A DNA stretch of 64,000 nucleotides from Scilla litardierei (GCA_030789695.1 CM061140.1:83514422-83578421); one strand, 5' to 3'. Positions 45,876 to 57,163 are shown, numbered from the stretch's first letter. Notes: a model not told the origin generated them from the sequence alone. Numbers and translations are program-made.

Positions 45876-48017
45876 TCAAGGGTGCCTAAGAGGGTGGTGC
45901 TGCGCCGTCTCCGTCCTGAGGCGGAGGTGGAGGAGGAGGAGGTGGTGGCTGGGGGACAGTCTGCTGGGTGGGTGGGGGTGTGTGTGTGTGGGTGTAGGAG
46001 CAGGCTGGGTAGGTGTGGGAGTGGGTGTGGGTACCTGCTGGGTGGGTGTGGGAGCGGTCGGTACGCGAGGAAGCCGCTCGAGAATCTGAGTGAGACAATA
46101 GTGAATGCCCGGAAGTAGGTCGAAGCGGCTGGCCATAGCGGTGATGGTGGCAGACATGGTCCTGAGGTCACCTCTGAGGGCACTCACCGCCCCCTCAAGA
46201 GCACGAATGCTCTGAAGTACAGTGTCGGGGGGAGGTGGTGCAGAGGGACGCACGTGTCTGTGCTGTGCAGGACGAGGCTGGCGGACTCGGGTGGTGTAGT
46301 GGATGGGCTCAGCAGGCATGTGGAGGAAGGGTGCTGTGCTCACAAGTGGGGGCCCAGCCTCAGGGCGAGGCTGGGGCGCAGGCTGGTGTGAGGTGGAAGC
46401 AGCAGCAGCGGAAGTGGAATATAAGAGTGGCGACGAGGTGACAAGAGAGGTCAGTGACACAGACGTGGGAGCAGACGTCACGACACTCTCAGATAGTACG
46501 GCTGTGGTGGAGACAAAGGTGACAACCGCTGGGGAGGCAGTGTGGGGTCTGAAAGGTGAAATCCCAGCGGAGATCATACTGGCCATGGTCTCCATGACCG
46601 CAGCGAAAGAAGGCTCTCCGCTCTCAACAAAAGTAGGTGGGCGCTCGGGCAGTGCGGAGCAGAGGGGCTCAACGGACAGAGGGCCAGCTGGGGTGGGAGT
46701 GGTGGTAGTGGAGGCGGTCTCAGCAAGTGTACTCCCGACACCGTAAGAAGTGTGGACAGTGGTGGCGGGAGTAGCAGAAATATCAGGGATAGGCTGAGGG
46801 GCCACGGGGTCAACGGGTGCAGCGTGTGCAGCGTGGGCCTGCTCAGCCTGCTCGGCCTCCTCGGCCTCAAGCACGTAGGCGGCGGGGATCAGGAGATCCA
46901 TCGCCGGAAGCCAGTCCACCTGTGCTGATGCTATCTGTGTCTGAGCTGGGCTCGGAAGGATCATGTAATCAGCACCGTAGGGACCGTGCAACCAAACCCA
47001 GTGCCGCTGGCCGTGCGGACGAAGCATCTTCATCCGGGCCATGACGTCTATAGACAGAGAAGTGGGGCCCGGTGCTCGTCGCAGGTCAGCCGGAAGGTCC
47101 TCGTCGGTCATCAGGGCGATCAGGGTGATCAGACCGTCGCAACATAACGGTGAGCGAGCGCCCACCGATACGATGATGCGGTCCAAAAACCAGCTCGCGA
47201 TATCAATCACGACGGCGGGGACCAACTCGTCACTCCCCCTAGCTAGAGCTCTGGGGCACGTCATCGCGTAGAGCATATAAAGCTCCGGCGTGGACATCGT
47301 CTCAGGCTCATACCTCGCCAAAAAGGTAGTCGCCATGAGGCGCTGAGCTATGCGGAGGCAGGGGTGGACGATCGCCGAGGCCTTGGCCCTACTAGGGTCA
47401 AAGGCAGCTGGTAAACCCGTGATCCGGGCCCAGAAAGAGTGGGAATCGAAGGAAGATGGGGGAATGTGAGTGGGGGTGTAACCACGGTCGGCCCCGGGGA
47501 CATCGGGCCACGAAAAGAATGCTCTCATCATACCAAGAGTGACCTGGCACTCTCGATCCATAAACCTAAACGAGCATCCCTCGTCGGTCCGGGCTATAGA
47601 ACTCAGCACCTCAAGTGTCGGACGGACGAAGGTGTCCGCCGACACTTGGAAAAAATCTCGCCAACCCACGTTGTCATACAACGTGAGCATCCCCTCAAGT
47701 ACCCCCAGGCGTCCTAGGTCTGCAAGGTGTGCGAACCTGGAGGGTACAATCGAGCGCTGGGAAATGCGCTCAAAAACGACGCGGTGTGCGTCGTCCCGGA
47801 ACGTAATCCCCAGCGACCCGACAAGTGGAGCCGTGGTGGCAGTGGGTCGGCAGGGAGTGGCTGTGCGGGGGTGAACGGGGACTGCAGGCTGTGGCTGTGC
47901 GGGGTGAGGTGGTGTAGGCAGAGGAGAGTCCTCCATCTCGTGGGAGGGGCCGGGCTCATCTGGCCGCTTCCGCTTGGCGGAAGCTCTCCTGGTGCGTGGC
48001 CGTGTCCGGGGCGGCAT
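45876..48017 (-). CDS. Athila env-like / ORF-1-type protein
   Basis: 713 codons uninterrupted on minus. Basic N-terminus with a nuclear-signal-like stretch (RTRPRTRRASAKRKRPD), then a globular domain of about 300 residues (FERISQRSIVPSRF, LYDNVGWRDFF, LGMMRAFFSWPDVPG) as in the ORF that follows pol in Athila elements, then a Pro/Thr/Ser-rich tail. No clear signal peptide or strong transmembrane segment, so a true envelope role is doubtful; function unknown. It is the only intact long ORF of H and is preceded by its own TATA box at 48404. Confidence 0.75.
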   Translation of the reverse strand: MPPRTRPRTRRASAKRKRPDEPGPSHEMEDSPLPTPPHPAQPQPAVPVHPRTATPCRPTATTAPLVGSLGITFRDDAHRVVFERISQRSIVPSRFAHLADLGRLGVLEGMLTLYDNVGWRDFFQVSADTFVRPTLEVLSSIARTDEGCSFRFMDRECQVTLGMMRAFFSWPDVPGADRGYTPTHIPPSSFDSHSFWARITGLPAAFDPSRAKASAIVHPCLRIAQRLMATTFLARYEPETMSTPELYMLYAMTCPRALARGSDELVPAVVIDIASWFLDRIIVSVGARSPLCCDGLITLIALMTDEDLPADLRRAPGPTSLSIDVMARMKMLRPHGQRHWVWLHGPYGADYMILPSPAQTQIASAQVDWLPAMDLLIPAAYVLEAEEAEQAEQAHAAHAAPVDPVAPQPIPDISATPATTVHTSYGVGSTLAETASTTTTPTPAGPLSVEPLCSALPERPPTFVESGEPSFAAVMETMASMISAGISPFRPHTASPAVVTFVSTTAVLSESVVTSAPTSVSLTSLVTSSPLLYSTSAAAASTSHQPAPQPRPEAGPPLVSTAPFLHMPAEPIHYTTRVRQPRPAQHRHVRPSAPPPPDTVLQSIRALEGAVSALRGDLRTMSATITAMASRFDLLPGIHYCLTQILERLPRVPTAPTPTQQVPTPTPTPTQPAPTPTHTHPHPPSRLSPSHHLLLLHLRLRTETAQHHPLRHP

Positions 48018-48403
48018 GTATGCCCCGGGTGCTCACCAAAAATGAAATAAATGCGGCGTGCGAAAATGAGTGGAGCGAATATACCAGAACACACCGCGAG
48101 AGCAAAATGGTGGATGCGTGTGAAGACGCCGCCTCCACGAAGCCAAAAACCCTCCCCGGAAGCTCCCCTAGGCTCCCCTAAGCTCCCCAATATACCTGGA
48201 GGTTGGCCGGCGGCAAGGGAGTCGCCGGCGACTCGGGCGGTGTGGAGGGGTCGTCGGCCGGCGGTGGTCGGCCGAGCGCGGCGGTGGGCAAGGCGGTCGG
48301 GTGAGTGGGGGGGGGATCGCAGCGGTCGTAGGAGCGATCGGGCACGAGCTCGGGTGAGAAATCGATAAATAACTCTTCGAATTTCGCGCCGAGCCCGCAG
48401 CGC

Positions 48404-48413
48404 CTTATATAAG
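48404..48413 (-). promoter_or_regulatory. Possible internal promoter of the env-like ORF
   Basis: Minus strand CTTATATAAGG about 390 bp upstream of the ORF's ATG and about 10 bp downstream of the CTCGGCCGAG cluster. The LTR has the same order: cluster, then TATTTAA. Confidence 0.6.
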
Positions 48414-48423
48414 AAAAAGTTAC

Positions 48424-48760
48424 GACTCGGCCGAGTGACTAAGTCGCTCGGCCGAGTGAACGTAACGGAAATATTTTTGAAAATTCCTCCCCGCTTACGA
48501 CTCGGCCGAGTGGCCTTGCCACCCTCGGCCGAGTGGAAAAAGTCCATTCGGCCGAGTGGCTCAAGCTACTCGGCAATACTCGCCCTAGGAGCGTATCAGT
48601 TTCACTCGGCCGAGTGAAGATTTATACTCGGCCGAGTGGCAATTATACTGAAATCAAAAAAAGAAACAGAGAGTTGGGTACAGCAGACTTCCCTCGTTGG
48701 TGCGCCGCTCGGGCGGACGAACTTATGTGCTCGGCCGAGTGGCTAGTGTACTCGGTCGAG
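48424..48760 (-). repeat. CTCGGCCGAG palindrome cluster upstream of the env-like ORF
   Basis: At least nine copies of CTCGGCCGAGTG or close variants, the same word as in the LTRs, although this DNA is internal. Confidence 0.9.
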
Positions 48761-49093
48761 TGAATCCTGTTTTCTGCTGTTTGGCTCCGTTTGGGCTCTA
48801 ATCTCTGTTTTTCTTCCTCCAGTCGATTTCATCCTCCTCCTAAGCATCGAGCGCATTCCTGGAGCACTCCTCATCGCCTTGTTCATCCTCCTAATGATAG
48901 GTATCCCTTTCTCCTCTCCTGTCAAAGAAAAATAGGACCCGTTATCACGAAATTTTCAGGCAAACGACTCAAAACACTAATAATTTCTAAAACAAAAATA
49001 AAGGAAAAAGTGAAAATAAAGCGATAACCGTCGGGTTGCCTCCCGACAAGCGCTCGTTTAAGGTCTTGAGCTCGACCCCCTTTAATTTTCAAT
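48761..49093 (-). other. H spacer between integrase and env-like region
   Basis: No gene seen; AT-rich with a poly-A-rich patch. Confidence 0.55.
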
Positions 49094-50107
49094 TTAATGC
49101 GGGATATTGGGTGCGTATGAGATGCACCCGTCGAACTTATTTGGAAGAGCGCTGGGATTTGGATGTTGTGGCGGTGTGTTCTTCCTCAGTGCTCCTTCGC
49201 CTCGGGCAGTGTTGGGGGGTGGCTCCCCCAAGCTTGTGCTTGCTCTGGGCCTCGGCTTCACCGGTAACACCGATTTTCGTATCGATGGGGCTTTCTTTGG
49301 AGTCTTCATTTTTGAGAACTTACAGAGCTCTCGTATTCTCGCGACATCAGCGTCGCTTTCGTCAATTTCCATGGAGGGGTCGGGGGAATTCTCCATCTTT
49401 TCTTCTTGGCCCAAGTCCGGCCCTTCCTCAAAATCTTCCTCGAATAGTGTGCCGAGGGAATGGGGGATCGCCTCCTCAATAACCTCGTCAAGGAGGTATG
49501 AAAGATCATCCGGCCGTCCCTTAAGCAGATATATTCTGCTTATTTCTCCCATAGGGACTCCATCGGAATAATGCTTGAGCCTTTGTCCATTCACTTTGAA
49601 TGTGGCTCCGTCGTTGCCTTCCAACTCAAAAGCTCCTCCCGGTTGTATGTGCTTGATGGTGAAAGGTCCGGACCACCTTGACCTCAATTTGCCAGGAAAT
49701 AGTCGGAGCCGGGAGTTATATAGCAAGACCTTGTCTCCGACTTTGAAGTCCGTAACAGTTATGCGTGCATCGTGGAGAATCTTGGTCCTTTCTTTGTAAA
49801 TCCTCGAGCTCTCGTATGCATCTCTTCTAATCTCATCAAGCTCGTTGATGTCCAAGAGTCGCCTCACCGCTGCACTCTTATAATCGTAGTTGAGGGTCTT
49901 GATGGCCCAATACGCGCGGTGTTCCAGCTCTACCGGAAAGTGACAAGCTTTCCCATAAACAAGTCGGAACGGTGTGGTGCCGATGGGAGTGCGAAAGGCT
50001 GTGCGATATGCCCAAAGAGCATCGTTTAACTTCATTGACCAATCCTTTCTAGATCGATCTACGGTCTTCTCAAGGATTTGCTTGATCTCTCTATTCGAGA
50101 CCTCCAC
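49094..50107 (-). pseudogene. H integrase C-terminal part
   Basis: Continues the integrase frame after the TAA at 50108-50110: [16 protein letters not shown], then [37 protein letters not shown] and the C-terminal [11 protein letters not shown] typical of Athila integrases. The catalytic Glu of the D,D-35-E core lies just after the stop, so the upstream product would lack it. The last 110 residues are a Pro/acidic tail. Confidence 0.85.
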
Positions 50108-51316
50108 TTAGCCGCTCGTTTGGGGGTGATATGCCATGCCAACTCTATGGTTTACCCCGTACTTCTTCAGCATGGTTTCGAACTTGTTTTCTATGAAGTG
50201 ACTCCCCCCGTCACTTATCAAGGTACGAGGCACCCCGAAGCGTGGGAAGATATTCTGCTTGAAAAATTTAGAAACAACCCTTGCATCATTGGTAGGGGTA
50301 GCGATTGCTTCCACCCATTTGGAGACGTAGTCAACGGCCAATAGGATATACTTGTTACCGTTGCTTGACGGAAATGGTCCCATGAAGTCCACTCCCCAAC
50401 AATCAAAAAGCTCAATTTCTTGGATGGTCCTCATCGGCATCTCATTACGTTTGGAAATATTCCCGGTCCGTTGGCACCTGTTACACCCCTTCACAATGTC
50501 GTGGGTGTCTCTGAACATTGTTGGCCAGAAGAATCCGCTCTGCAAAATTTTAGCGGTTGTCTTAGAGGCGGCATGATGTCCCCCGCATGGTATACCGTGG
50601 CAATGCAAAATGATAGACGTTGCCTCCTCTTTAGAAACACACCTCCGAATAACACTATCTTTGCATATCTTGAAGAGGTATGGATCTTCCCAAAAATAGC
50701 TACGGACCTCATACAAAAATCTCCTCTTTTGATGCGTGGGCATCCCATGCGGTTTAATTCCACAAGCCAAGTAATTGACGAAGTCCGCGTACCAAGGTAC
50801 TTCCCCGGGCCTTATGGCGTATAGCCTCTCATCCACGAATGTGTCGTCGATAGGTAAACTCTCATCCTCCTTGTCGCGAATAAGCCTAAACAAATGATCC
50901 GCCACAACATTGTCCGTACCTTTCTTGTCTCTGATCTCCAAATCGAATTCTTGCAACAAGAGTATCCACCTAATTAACCGAGGTTTGGCATCCTTCTTGT
51001 TTAAAAGATATTTCAATGCCGCATGATCGGTGTGGACAATCATCTTGGAACCAAGGAGGTAGGAGCGAAACTTCTCGATGGAATAGACGACCGCTAGAAG
51101 CTCTTTTTCGGTAGTTGTATAGTTTTTCTGCGCGTCATCCAATGTCTTGCTCGCATAGAATATTGCATGAAGCTTCCTATCTTTCCTTTGTCCCAATACC
51201 GCTCCAATGGCTTGGTCGCTAGCATCACACATTAGCTCAAAGGGAAGGCTCCAATCCGGTGGTTGTATGATGGGTACAGAAATTAGTGCTTCCTTCAAGG
51301 TATTGAAGGCTTGCAA
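50108..51316 (-). pseudogene. H RNase H and integrase N-terminal/core
   Basis: 402 codons. RNase H with the Asp in [15 protein letters not shown], Glu in [11 protein letters not shown] and Asp in [11 protein letters not shown]. Then the integrase zinc-binding HHCC region ending CNRCQRTG, and core residues [10 protein letters not shown] and ISDGGSHF. Terminated by TAA 50108-50110 immediately before the catalytic Glu. Out of frame with RT by one base near 51320. Integrase inserts element DNA; this copy is inactive. Confidence 0.9.
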
Positions 51317-52956
51317 GCATTCGCCTGAAAAATAAAAGGAGTATCTTTAGCAAGCAAGAAAGTAAGCGGTCGGACAATCGAGGCAAAATCCTTGATAAAG
51401 CGACGGTAAAACCCCGCATGACCAAGAAAGCCTCTAATGCCCTTGACATTAATAGGAGGAAGGAGTTTCTCGATTACCTCAATCTTTGCTTTATCTACCT
51501 CAATTCCTCTCGAGGAGACAAGGTGCCCAAGAACTATACCTTCCGTGACCATGAAGTGACATTTCTCCCAATTTAGAGTGAGATTATTTTGTTGGCACCT
51601 TTTAAGGACTTTAGTAAGATTGGCCAAACAAGAGTCAAACTCACTTCCATAAACCGAAAAATCATCCATAAAAACTTCCATAATATTTTCAATGTAATCG
51701 GAAAATATGGATGTCATACACCTCTGAAAGGTGGCGGGAGCATTACAAAGACCAAACGGCATCCTACGGTAGGCATATGTACCATAGGGACACGTAAAAG
51801 TGGTCTTTTCTTGGTCATCTTCGTGCAAAGGGATTTGGAAGAACCCCGAATACCCATCTAAATAACAAAAGTATTTATGTTTAGCTAGGCGTTCAAGCAT
51901 TTGATCAATGAAGGGCAATGGGTAATGGTCCTTTCGGGTCGCTTTATTTAGTTTCCTATAATCAATGCACATTCGCCATCCTATGACGGTGCATGTAGAA
52001 ATGGGCTTTCCTTTATCATTTTTTATAACAGTCATCCCCCCTTTCTTGGGGACGACGTGAACGGGGCTAACCCATCTACTATCAGAGATCGGATAGATAA
52101 TTCCAGCATCAAGCAATTTTAGGATTTCCTTTTTCACTACCTCTTTCATATTCGGGTTCAACCGCCTTTGAGGCTCAATAGAAGAGGCTTCAGTGTTTTT
52201 CAAGTGGATCCTGTGCGTGCATAGCCTAGGGCTTATTCCCTTAAGATCAGAGATTGTGTAACCAAGGACATCCTTGTGATCCCTAAGGACTTCTAATAAT
52301 TTTTCAAGTTGGTCTTGACCGAGGTGGGCATTTACAATCACCGGGAAGGTCAATTTACTACCCAAGAAAGCATACCTTAGATTCGACGGTAGTTGTTTAA
52401 GCTCTACCTCAAAGGGTGCCGCACCCTCTGCTTCGTCACCTTGTGTGAATTTGACTTCTCCTTCAACATCTGAATTTAGCTCACTCTCGAATGGGGGCTC
52501 AGATTCGCTTCCTAGTGAGGACGGTGCATCGGAATAGACGCTCTCCGATTCTGCGCCTGCATCGATAGGACCACCACCTTGCTCCGGTTCATTCCTGAGA
52601 TCAAGATATACGTCAGAAGATTCATAAATGCAAGAGTGAGGGTCATAGAGTGTATCTCCCTGAGTATCTGTTTGTTCGAAGTGTTCCTCGGGAGTGTAGC
52701 ACTCTTCGACACATGTTCTATCGCCTTCAAAATATAGCTTGTCGTCCCTCACATCAACTCTGATATCGCCCCCAATAGTCCCATCCGGGGAGATTTGATC
52801 CATCACGAAGCTAGCAAACAGTTGTTCGACGGGGTCCTCTATATTAATAGCAAAAGCTCCGGTAGCGTAGACCTCATCAATAAGTTCCTTGAGGAGCTCC
52901 GCAAAAGATTCATCATCTCCCTGGTCAGACTCAGTCATTGGAATTGCATCCCCCAT
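51295..52956 (-). pseudogene. H reverse transcriptase with acidic N-terminus; gag and protease absent
   Basis: 553 codons. Residues 1-190 are acidic and unrecognised (MTESDQGDDESFAELLKELI). From about 195 the Athila RT begins: KGISPRLCTHRIHL, VVKKEILKLLDAGIIYPISD, WRMCIDYRKLNKATRKDHYP, YLDGYSGFFQIPLHED, FGLCNAPATFQRCM and the catalytic VFMDDFSVYG. A one-base frameshift near 51320 ends the frame early, and RNase H follows in another frame. Neither a capsid, a zinc knuckle nor a protease active site precedes it; only about 145 bp separate its ATG from the primer site. Confidence 0.92.
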
Positions 52957-53100
52957 TTTGCCTGTTAAGATTTCGTGGAGAATTTCGAGAGGGATTGCAA
53001 AATAGGGCTGTAAACAGAGTTAGAAAAGAATGAAGCAATAAAGAAAGAGATTGGAGAGAAATAACCGGGTGATCCAAATCAAACTCTGTCAAAACGCCGC

Positions 53101-53118
53101 TCCCCGGCAACGGTGCCA
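53101..53118 (-). other. H primer-binding site
   Basis: Minus strand TGGCACCGTTGCCGGGGA, one change from the Athila consensus TGGCGCCGTTGCCGGGGA (tRNA-Asp). Confidence 0.88.
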
Positions 53119-53490
53119 AAAACTTGATCGTGCCCGGGCGTACACCCTAAAGAGCGACCGTGTAGTTTTACTGCAAGCGCACGGTATAGCGGCGAGCGGG
53201 TATCGAACACAGGGAGGACGTATGACAGTGCCTTCTCCGAACAACCTGGCTATAGGGACAGAAGAGTAGGAAAGTGCCTTTCGGCGATGTTGTCACAGTT
53301 GTCAAACAAATTATAGAGATATAAAATCAATTAAAGACGCCTAGGGAATAGGGAATCCCCGCTACTCACCGTATCTCGTCATTGTGATTCATCGGTCTCA
53401 CAATTGCTAGGGTAGAATGTCGGGTGAACTAGTTGCAACTGAATGTAAAACCTAGCTCACGCTCTCGCGCTGTTGCCGGTCTATAGCAAA

Positions 53491-53794
53491 CCTAGGTTCG
53501 GGTCCAATCTCTTGCAAACCCTAGCCGAGGCAAGCTAGCATTAGGATCAACATCATTGTTCAATCGCATCCCGAGCCCACTCTCGTGCAAACTCGGGCCA
53601 CGACCTAGGTTGGGGTAATTCCTACCCGTCCAATCTCTTGCAAACGGGTATCGGTATAGAATTGCAACCGAGAACCCTAGTATCGGTCCAATCTCTTGTA
53701 AACCGATACTACGGAAACTCAATTTCAACCCAATTTGAATTTCTAGGGTTTCCTATCGAATTGGGATCCAATCTCTTGCAAATCCCAATCGATA
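53491..53794 (-). repeat. Five stem-loops sharing one 16-nt loop (right H LTR)
   Basis: Same five hairpins as in the left LTR. Stems 2-5 are unchanged. Loop 4 has CTTGTAAA, loop 2 starts CCC, and stem 1 has changed in both arms without restored pairing. Confidence 0.9.
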
Positions 53795-54274
53795 TGAACA
53801 CCTAGCTATCCGTAATATATCGATCCCAAACTAACCCTAATAGCAATTCTAGCAATAGTTCTACCAAATCATCACAAATCGGAAATTAGGCTCGTAGGGT
53901 TCATCCCCACGCCCTAAGACGTTAAGACTACTCGCAAATCATATTGCTAATGAAAGAATAATCAATAGAAATAGCAATGGAATTCATAGCAATAATCAAA
54001 ATAACAACAATAAAAATAGGATTTTTAATAGAGAGGGAGACAAACCAATATAGCTTTCCAAGAATCCAACAAAATAACACTTTTCTCTCCTCTCCAATCA
54101 CAAGAATAAAACTCTAAAAAGTCTAATCTAAAAAGGCTGCGAAAAACAATAGAAAAGCTCTCCAAACTAGGTTAGAATCTGGGGTTAAATACCCCCCAAA
54201 ACTGCCCAAAAATTCGTGACCAAACTGCCCCTGCGTAGCTCCAAAATCGTGATTTCCGCTACAGGCAGCGCTGC

Positions 54275-54660
54275 TCACTCGGCCGAGTGACAAAAGTCGC
54301 TCGGCCGAGTGAGAGACCCTGAGAATTTACAGTAAGTCCGGGGTCTTGGGGGTCTTCACTTCGGGCGTCACTCGGCCGAGTGAGTTTTCGTCACTCGGCC
54401 GATGGGCTTATCTTCACTCGGGCGGTCGGCCATTGCCACTCGGCCGAGTCGGGCTTCTGCTACTCAGACTGACGAAAAACAGTAAGTTGGCTCTTTTTGA
54501 GGGGCGTCGTCTGAGTGCCGCTCGGGCGAACGGGATACGTCACTCGGCCGAGGCGGCTTCTGATGCTCGGCCGAGTGCACACTTGAAGCGTGTCCGATCT
54601 GGCCGGCCGAGCGGGGTCTCGCTGGTCGGCCGAGTGACTCCTTCACTCGGCCGAGTGAGA
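54275..54660 (-). repeat. CTCGGCCGAG palindrome cluster (right H LTR)
   Basis: Same cluster as in the left LTR, slightly less mutated (for example 54277 reads CTCGGCCGAG where 43254 has CTCGACCGAG). Confidence 0.9.
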
Positions 54661-54958
54661 CACTGAAAATGCCCATTCTGAGTGTTTTTGCCTCATCGTC
54701 GCTCCTACGACGTTCTTTCTTCTTCCGCTCCTCTCCAATCTCAAAATACCCCTCAGGGAAGTCTTTGGTGACACTCCAGAGTGGGTGTATCTCGGAATCA
54801 CTCCAAATCGCTCCAAATCTCCTGAAATACGACAAAAACAACAAATCGTGAAGAGTATCGCAATATTGTCGATAAACCGTGGAAAACATGATTTGAGCGA
54901 TCTAAATGGCATGCAAACATGCGGGAAAAAAGGTGTAAAGTACGGAGTGATCGGGTAC

Positions 54959-57158
54959 AAAACCACAAGTTAGAGCATGCTCAGAGCACCCTCTACGTCT
55001 CTACACTCGCCAGGCTCTCAGTATCCCACACACTGTGTTTTCTCTCGCTATCAATCCTAGTAACGCTTTCTACCAGCTAGTCCCAAACTAGCTGGGTCCC
55101 ACTTGTCTAGCCCCAACTAGACAAGTCCCAAAATAGTCACAGAAAATATGTAAAGTTTCCCCTACGAAGATCTAACAAAAACACTGCACAAAATAATAAA
55201 AAGAGTTTTGAAAGCTCAGATCATGTAGTAATGTCGACTTCGTCAATTGGCACGGGCCAGATGTGTCTGGCAAGTAGTAGTAGTCTCTCGGTAACTCAAT
55301 CAACAAGATACTGCCTGGTGTTCAATGTTTTGTGCCTGCACAAAAAGAGACGAGCATGTGAACTCTATTCAAATAAAGAAACTTAACTGCCTCTTCAAAT
55401 AATGGAATCTCCTTGGGAGATATCTGCCGCAATTTGTAGATTTGAAGGCCAGTGTCTTCTTTTATTGGCCTTTGCTTGATGGCTTGTGTGCAAGGCTTAG
55501 TGGGGCCGGCCTGTCCCTAGGCCTTGAGGAATCACGTCAGCTAAGCAAGTGAGGTTTGTCCCCTAGTCAAATAGTGTAGCCTGCAACAACAGTAAATATG
55601 AGCAAGTAATGAGTACAAAGATTCAACCAAGTCAAACAACATTAAATGTAAAGTAATTTTTGGTCTCCCTTTTGATTTTTGCACTGCAGGCTGATTTCTA
55701 AAGACCAATCTTTCAATTGTTGCGGCAAGCTCGATGACTAATAATTGGGGTACTCTGTTGGACCTCTTGGCTGTGGGCATGCAAGGGAATGTTGCGGCTA
55801 TAGGTGGTGATGCTTCAACAGCAGGGTCGCAATAGCTTGGCTCGCTGAAATTTGTAATTCACGGCTCAAAGGAACATGCGGCTGGGCTTTGGGATGATTG
55901 AGGATTGCTTTTAATGCTTGAAGGTTGATTGAACGTTAAACCCCCCACGTGATGATGTCGGCCTAGGCTTGTTTCGTTTTTGTTGCCTGCAAGATCAAAA
56001 GTACAAGTTACAAGAAAACAAATGGGAATTAAAAAATTGCTTGTGTTGCTTCCCTTTTCATTGTGCCTGTTGAGCTTTTGGTTGGCCTCTTGTTTGGTGC
56101 GGCTTCTCCTTGATTGATATCGTGCGCCCCAAAAAAAGCACTCAAAAATTTTTTCGGCTTCATCTAGAAATAGATTTTTCTTATAAGATGCGGCACCCCT
56201 TTGACTGTAGAAACACACAGAGAACCGGCCCTTTTGCAAAACAAAAATGCACAGGCTTGCGCCTTTGAGAAGAACTTGGGAATTGATTTATCCAAGCACG
56301 CACAAAAAAAACTCCACCTTCTCTAAGTCACGACACAAATATTTGTGAAGGCCGGCCTTCAAAAAATCCTTGTGCACACAAAAACATCAAAAAAAAATCA
56401 CAGCTTGAATCCTTGTGCACACAAAAAAAGGCTTGAAATGTTTGTGATAGGAGATTTCTGTTTGAAAAAAAATCACAGCTTGAAATGATTGTGCACACAA
56501 AAAGAAAGGCTTGAATCCTTGCGTGGTTTTCAAAACATGTTATGAAAAACAAAACACAGAGGCAAGAGGCATGAGAGTTCTGTAGCCGTGAGAAAACTTT
56601 GAGGCTCCTTTGATTTTAAGGTGTTGCCGCACTCTTTGAAAAATTTTAATTGCCGTGGGTGTGCTCCTCTTGACACATTGATTATATATAAGAAGAGTAC
56701 AAGACATTGATTATATATAAGAAGAGTACAAGGGTTTTGTGCAAGAGAGAATCCCTAGAGAATTGGGATTGAGAATTTCAAAAATGATTTGGTTCTATCA
56801 CTTTGCATCATAGATAGGAGATTTGATTTGATCAAGTTGGGATTTGATCTCTAATTGGGATTTGATCAAGTTGGGATTTGATCATAGATAGCAATTCAAA
56901 TTGAATATGAAATTGAAATTAATCTCTAATTGATTTGGCCACATCCCAAATAGATTCCATCTCTCTCCACATTGACTAAGTCAAATCTTCTTTGTGCACA
57001 CACACTCCCTCTCTCCCAATATGCTATACGAATAGCAATTCCGCCAAATGGTGCAAATATATTGTTTCGCCAAGCCTGAAACACACTAAGCACACACGTT
57101 AGATATAACGACACGCTTGTCATCATCCAACCAAGAGCCTAGATCGTTGCTTCCAACA
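54959..57158 (-). repeat. B 5' LTR, main segment
   Basis: Colinear with 36541-38716. It has a 31-bp tandem duplication near 56676-56735 (ACATTGATTATATATAAGAA plus GAGTACAAG) covering the TATA-like site, single in the other LTR. Confidence 0.9.
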
Positions 57159-57163
57159 GAGAG

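Larger units (their letters stand above)
42102..54953 (-). mobile_element. Element H: Athila retrotransposon with pol and env-like ORF but no gag
   Basis: LTRs 42102-43925 and 53125-54953, flanked by GGTAC (42097-42101 and 54954-54958). The minus-strand primer site TGGCACCGTTGCCGGGGA (53101-53118) resembles the tRNA-Asp site typical of Athila. Order on minus: LTR, short leader, RT, RNase H, integrase, promoter-like spacer, env-like ORF, spacer, polypurine tract, LTR. gag and protease are missing between 53100 and the RT frame. LTRs are very similar, indicating a recent insertion. Confidence 0.93.
53125..54953 (-). repeat. H 5' LTR (right copy)
   Basis: 1829 bp. TATA-like TATTTAA on minus at about 54185-54191, palindrome cluster upstream (54275-54660), hairpin array downstream (53491-53794). 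Terminal CA is CG here. Confidence 0.93.
36331..57158 (-). mobile_element. Element B: gag-only Ty1/copia retrotransposon with an Athila element nested in its 5' LTR
   Basis: TGTTGGATCTGG to GCTTCCAACA, flanked by GAGAG (36326-36330 and 57159-57163). 3' LTR 36331-38716; internal 38717-41875; 5' LTR 41876-42101 plus 54959-57158. Primer-binding and polypurine sites show it lies on minus. The internal 3.2 kb holds only gag; pol is missing without trace beyond a few codons after gag (VPKTILANTSGPC in frame). It interrupts the antisense ORF of D. Confidence 0.92.

Noticed and set aside
47714..48547. 277-codon minus-strand ORF overlapping the env-like start
   Set aside because: A different frame crossing the GC-rich leader and palindromes; no recognisable domain, and the overlapping 713-codon frame has the Athila features.
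53492..53728. 78-codon ORF with repeated FARDWT motif in the H LTRs
   Set aside because: The motif is the translation of the constant hairpin loop; the structure is explained at the nucleic-acid level.
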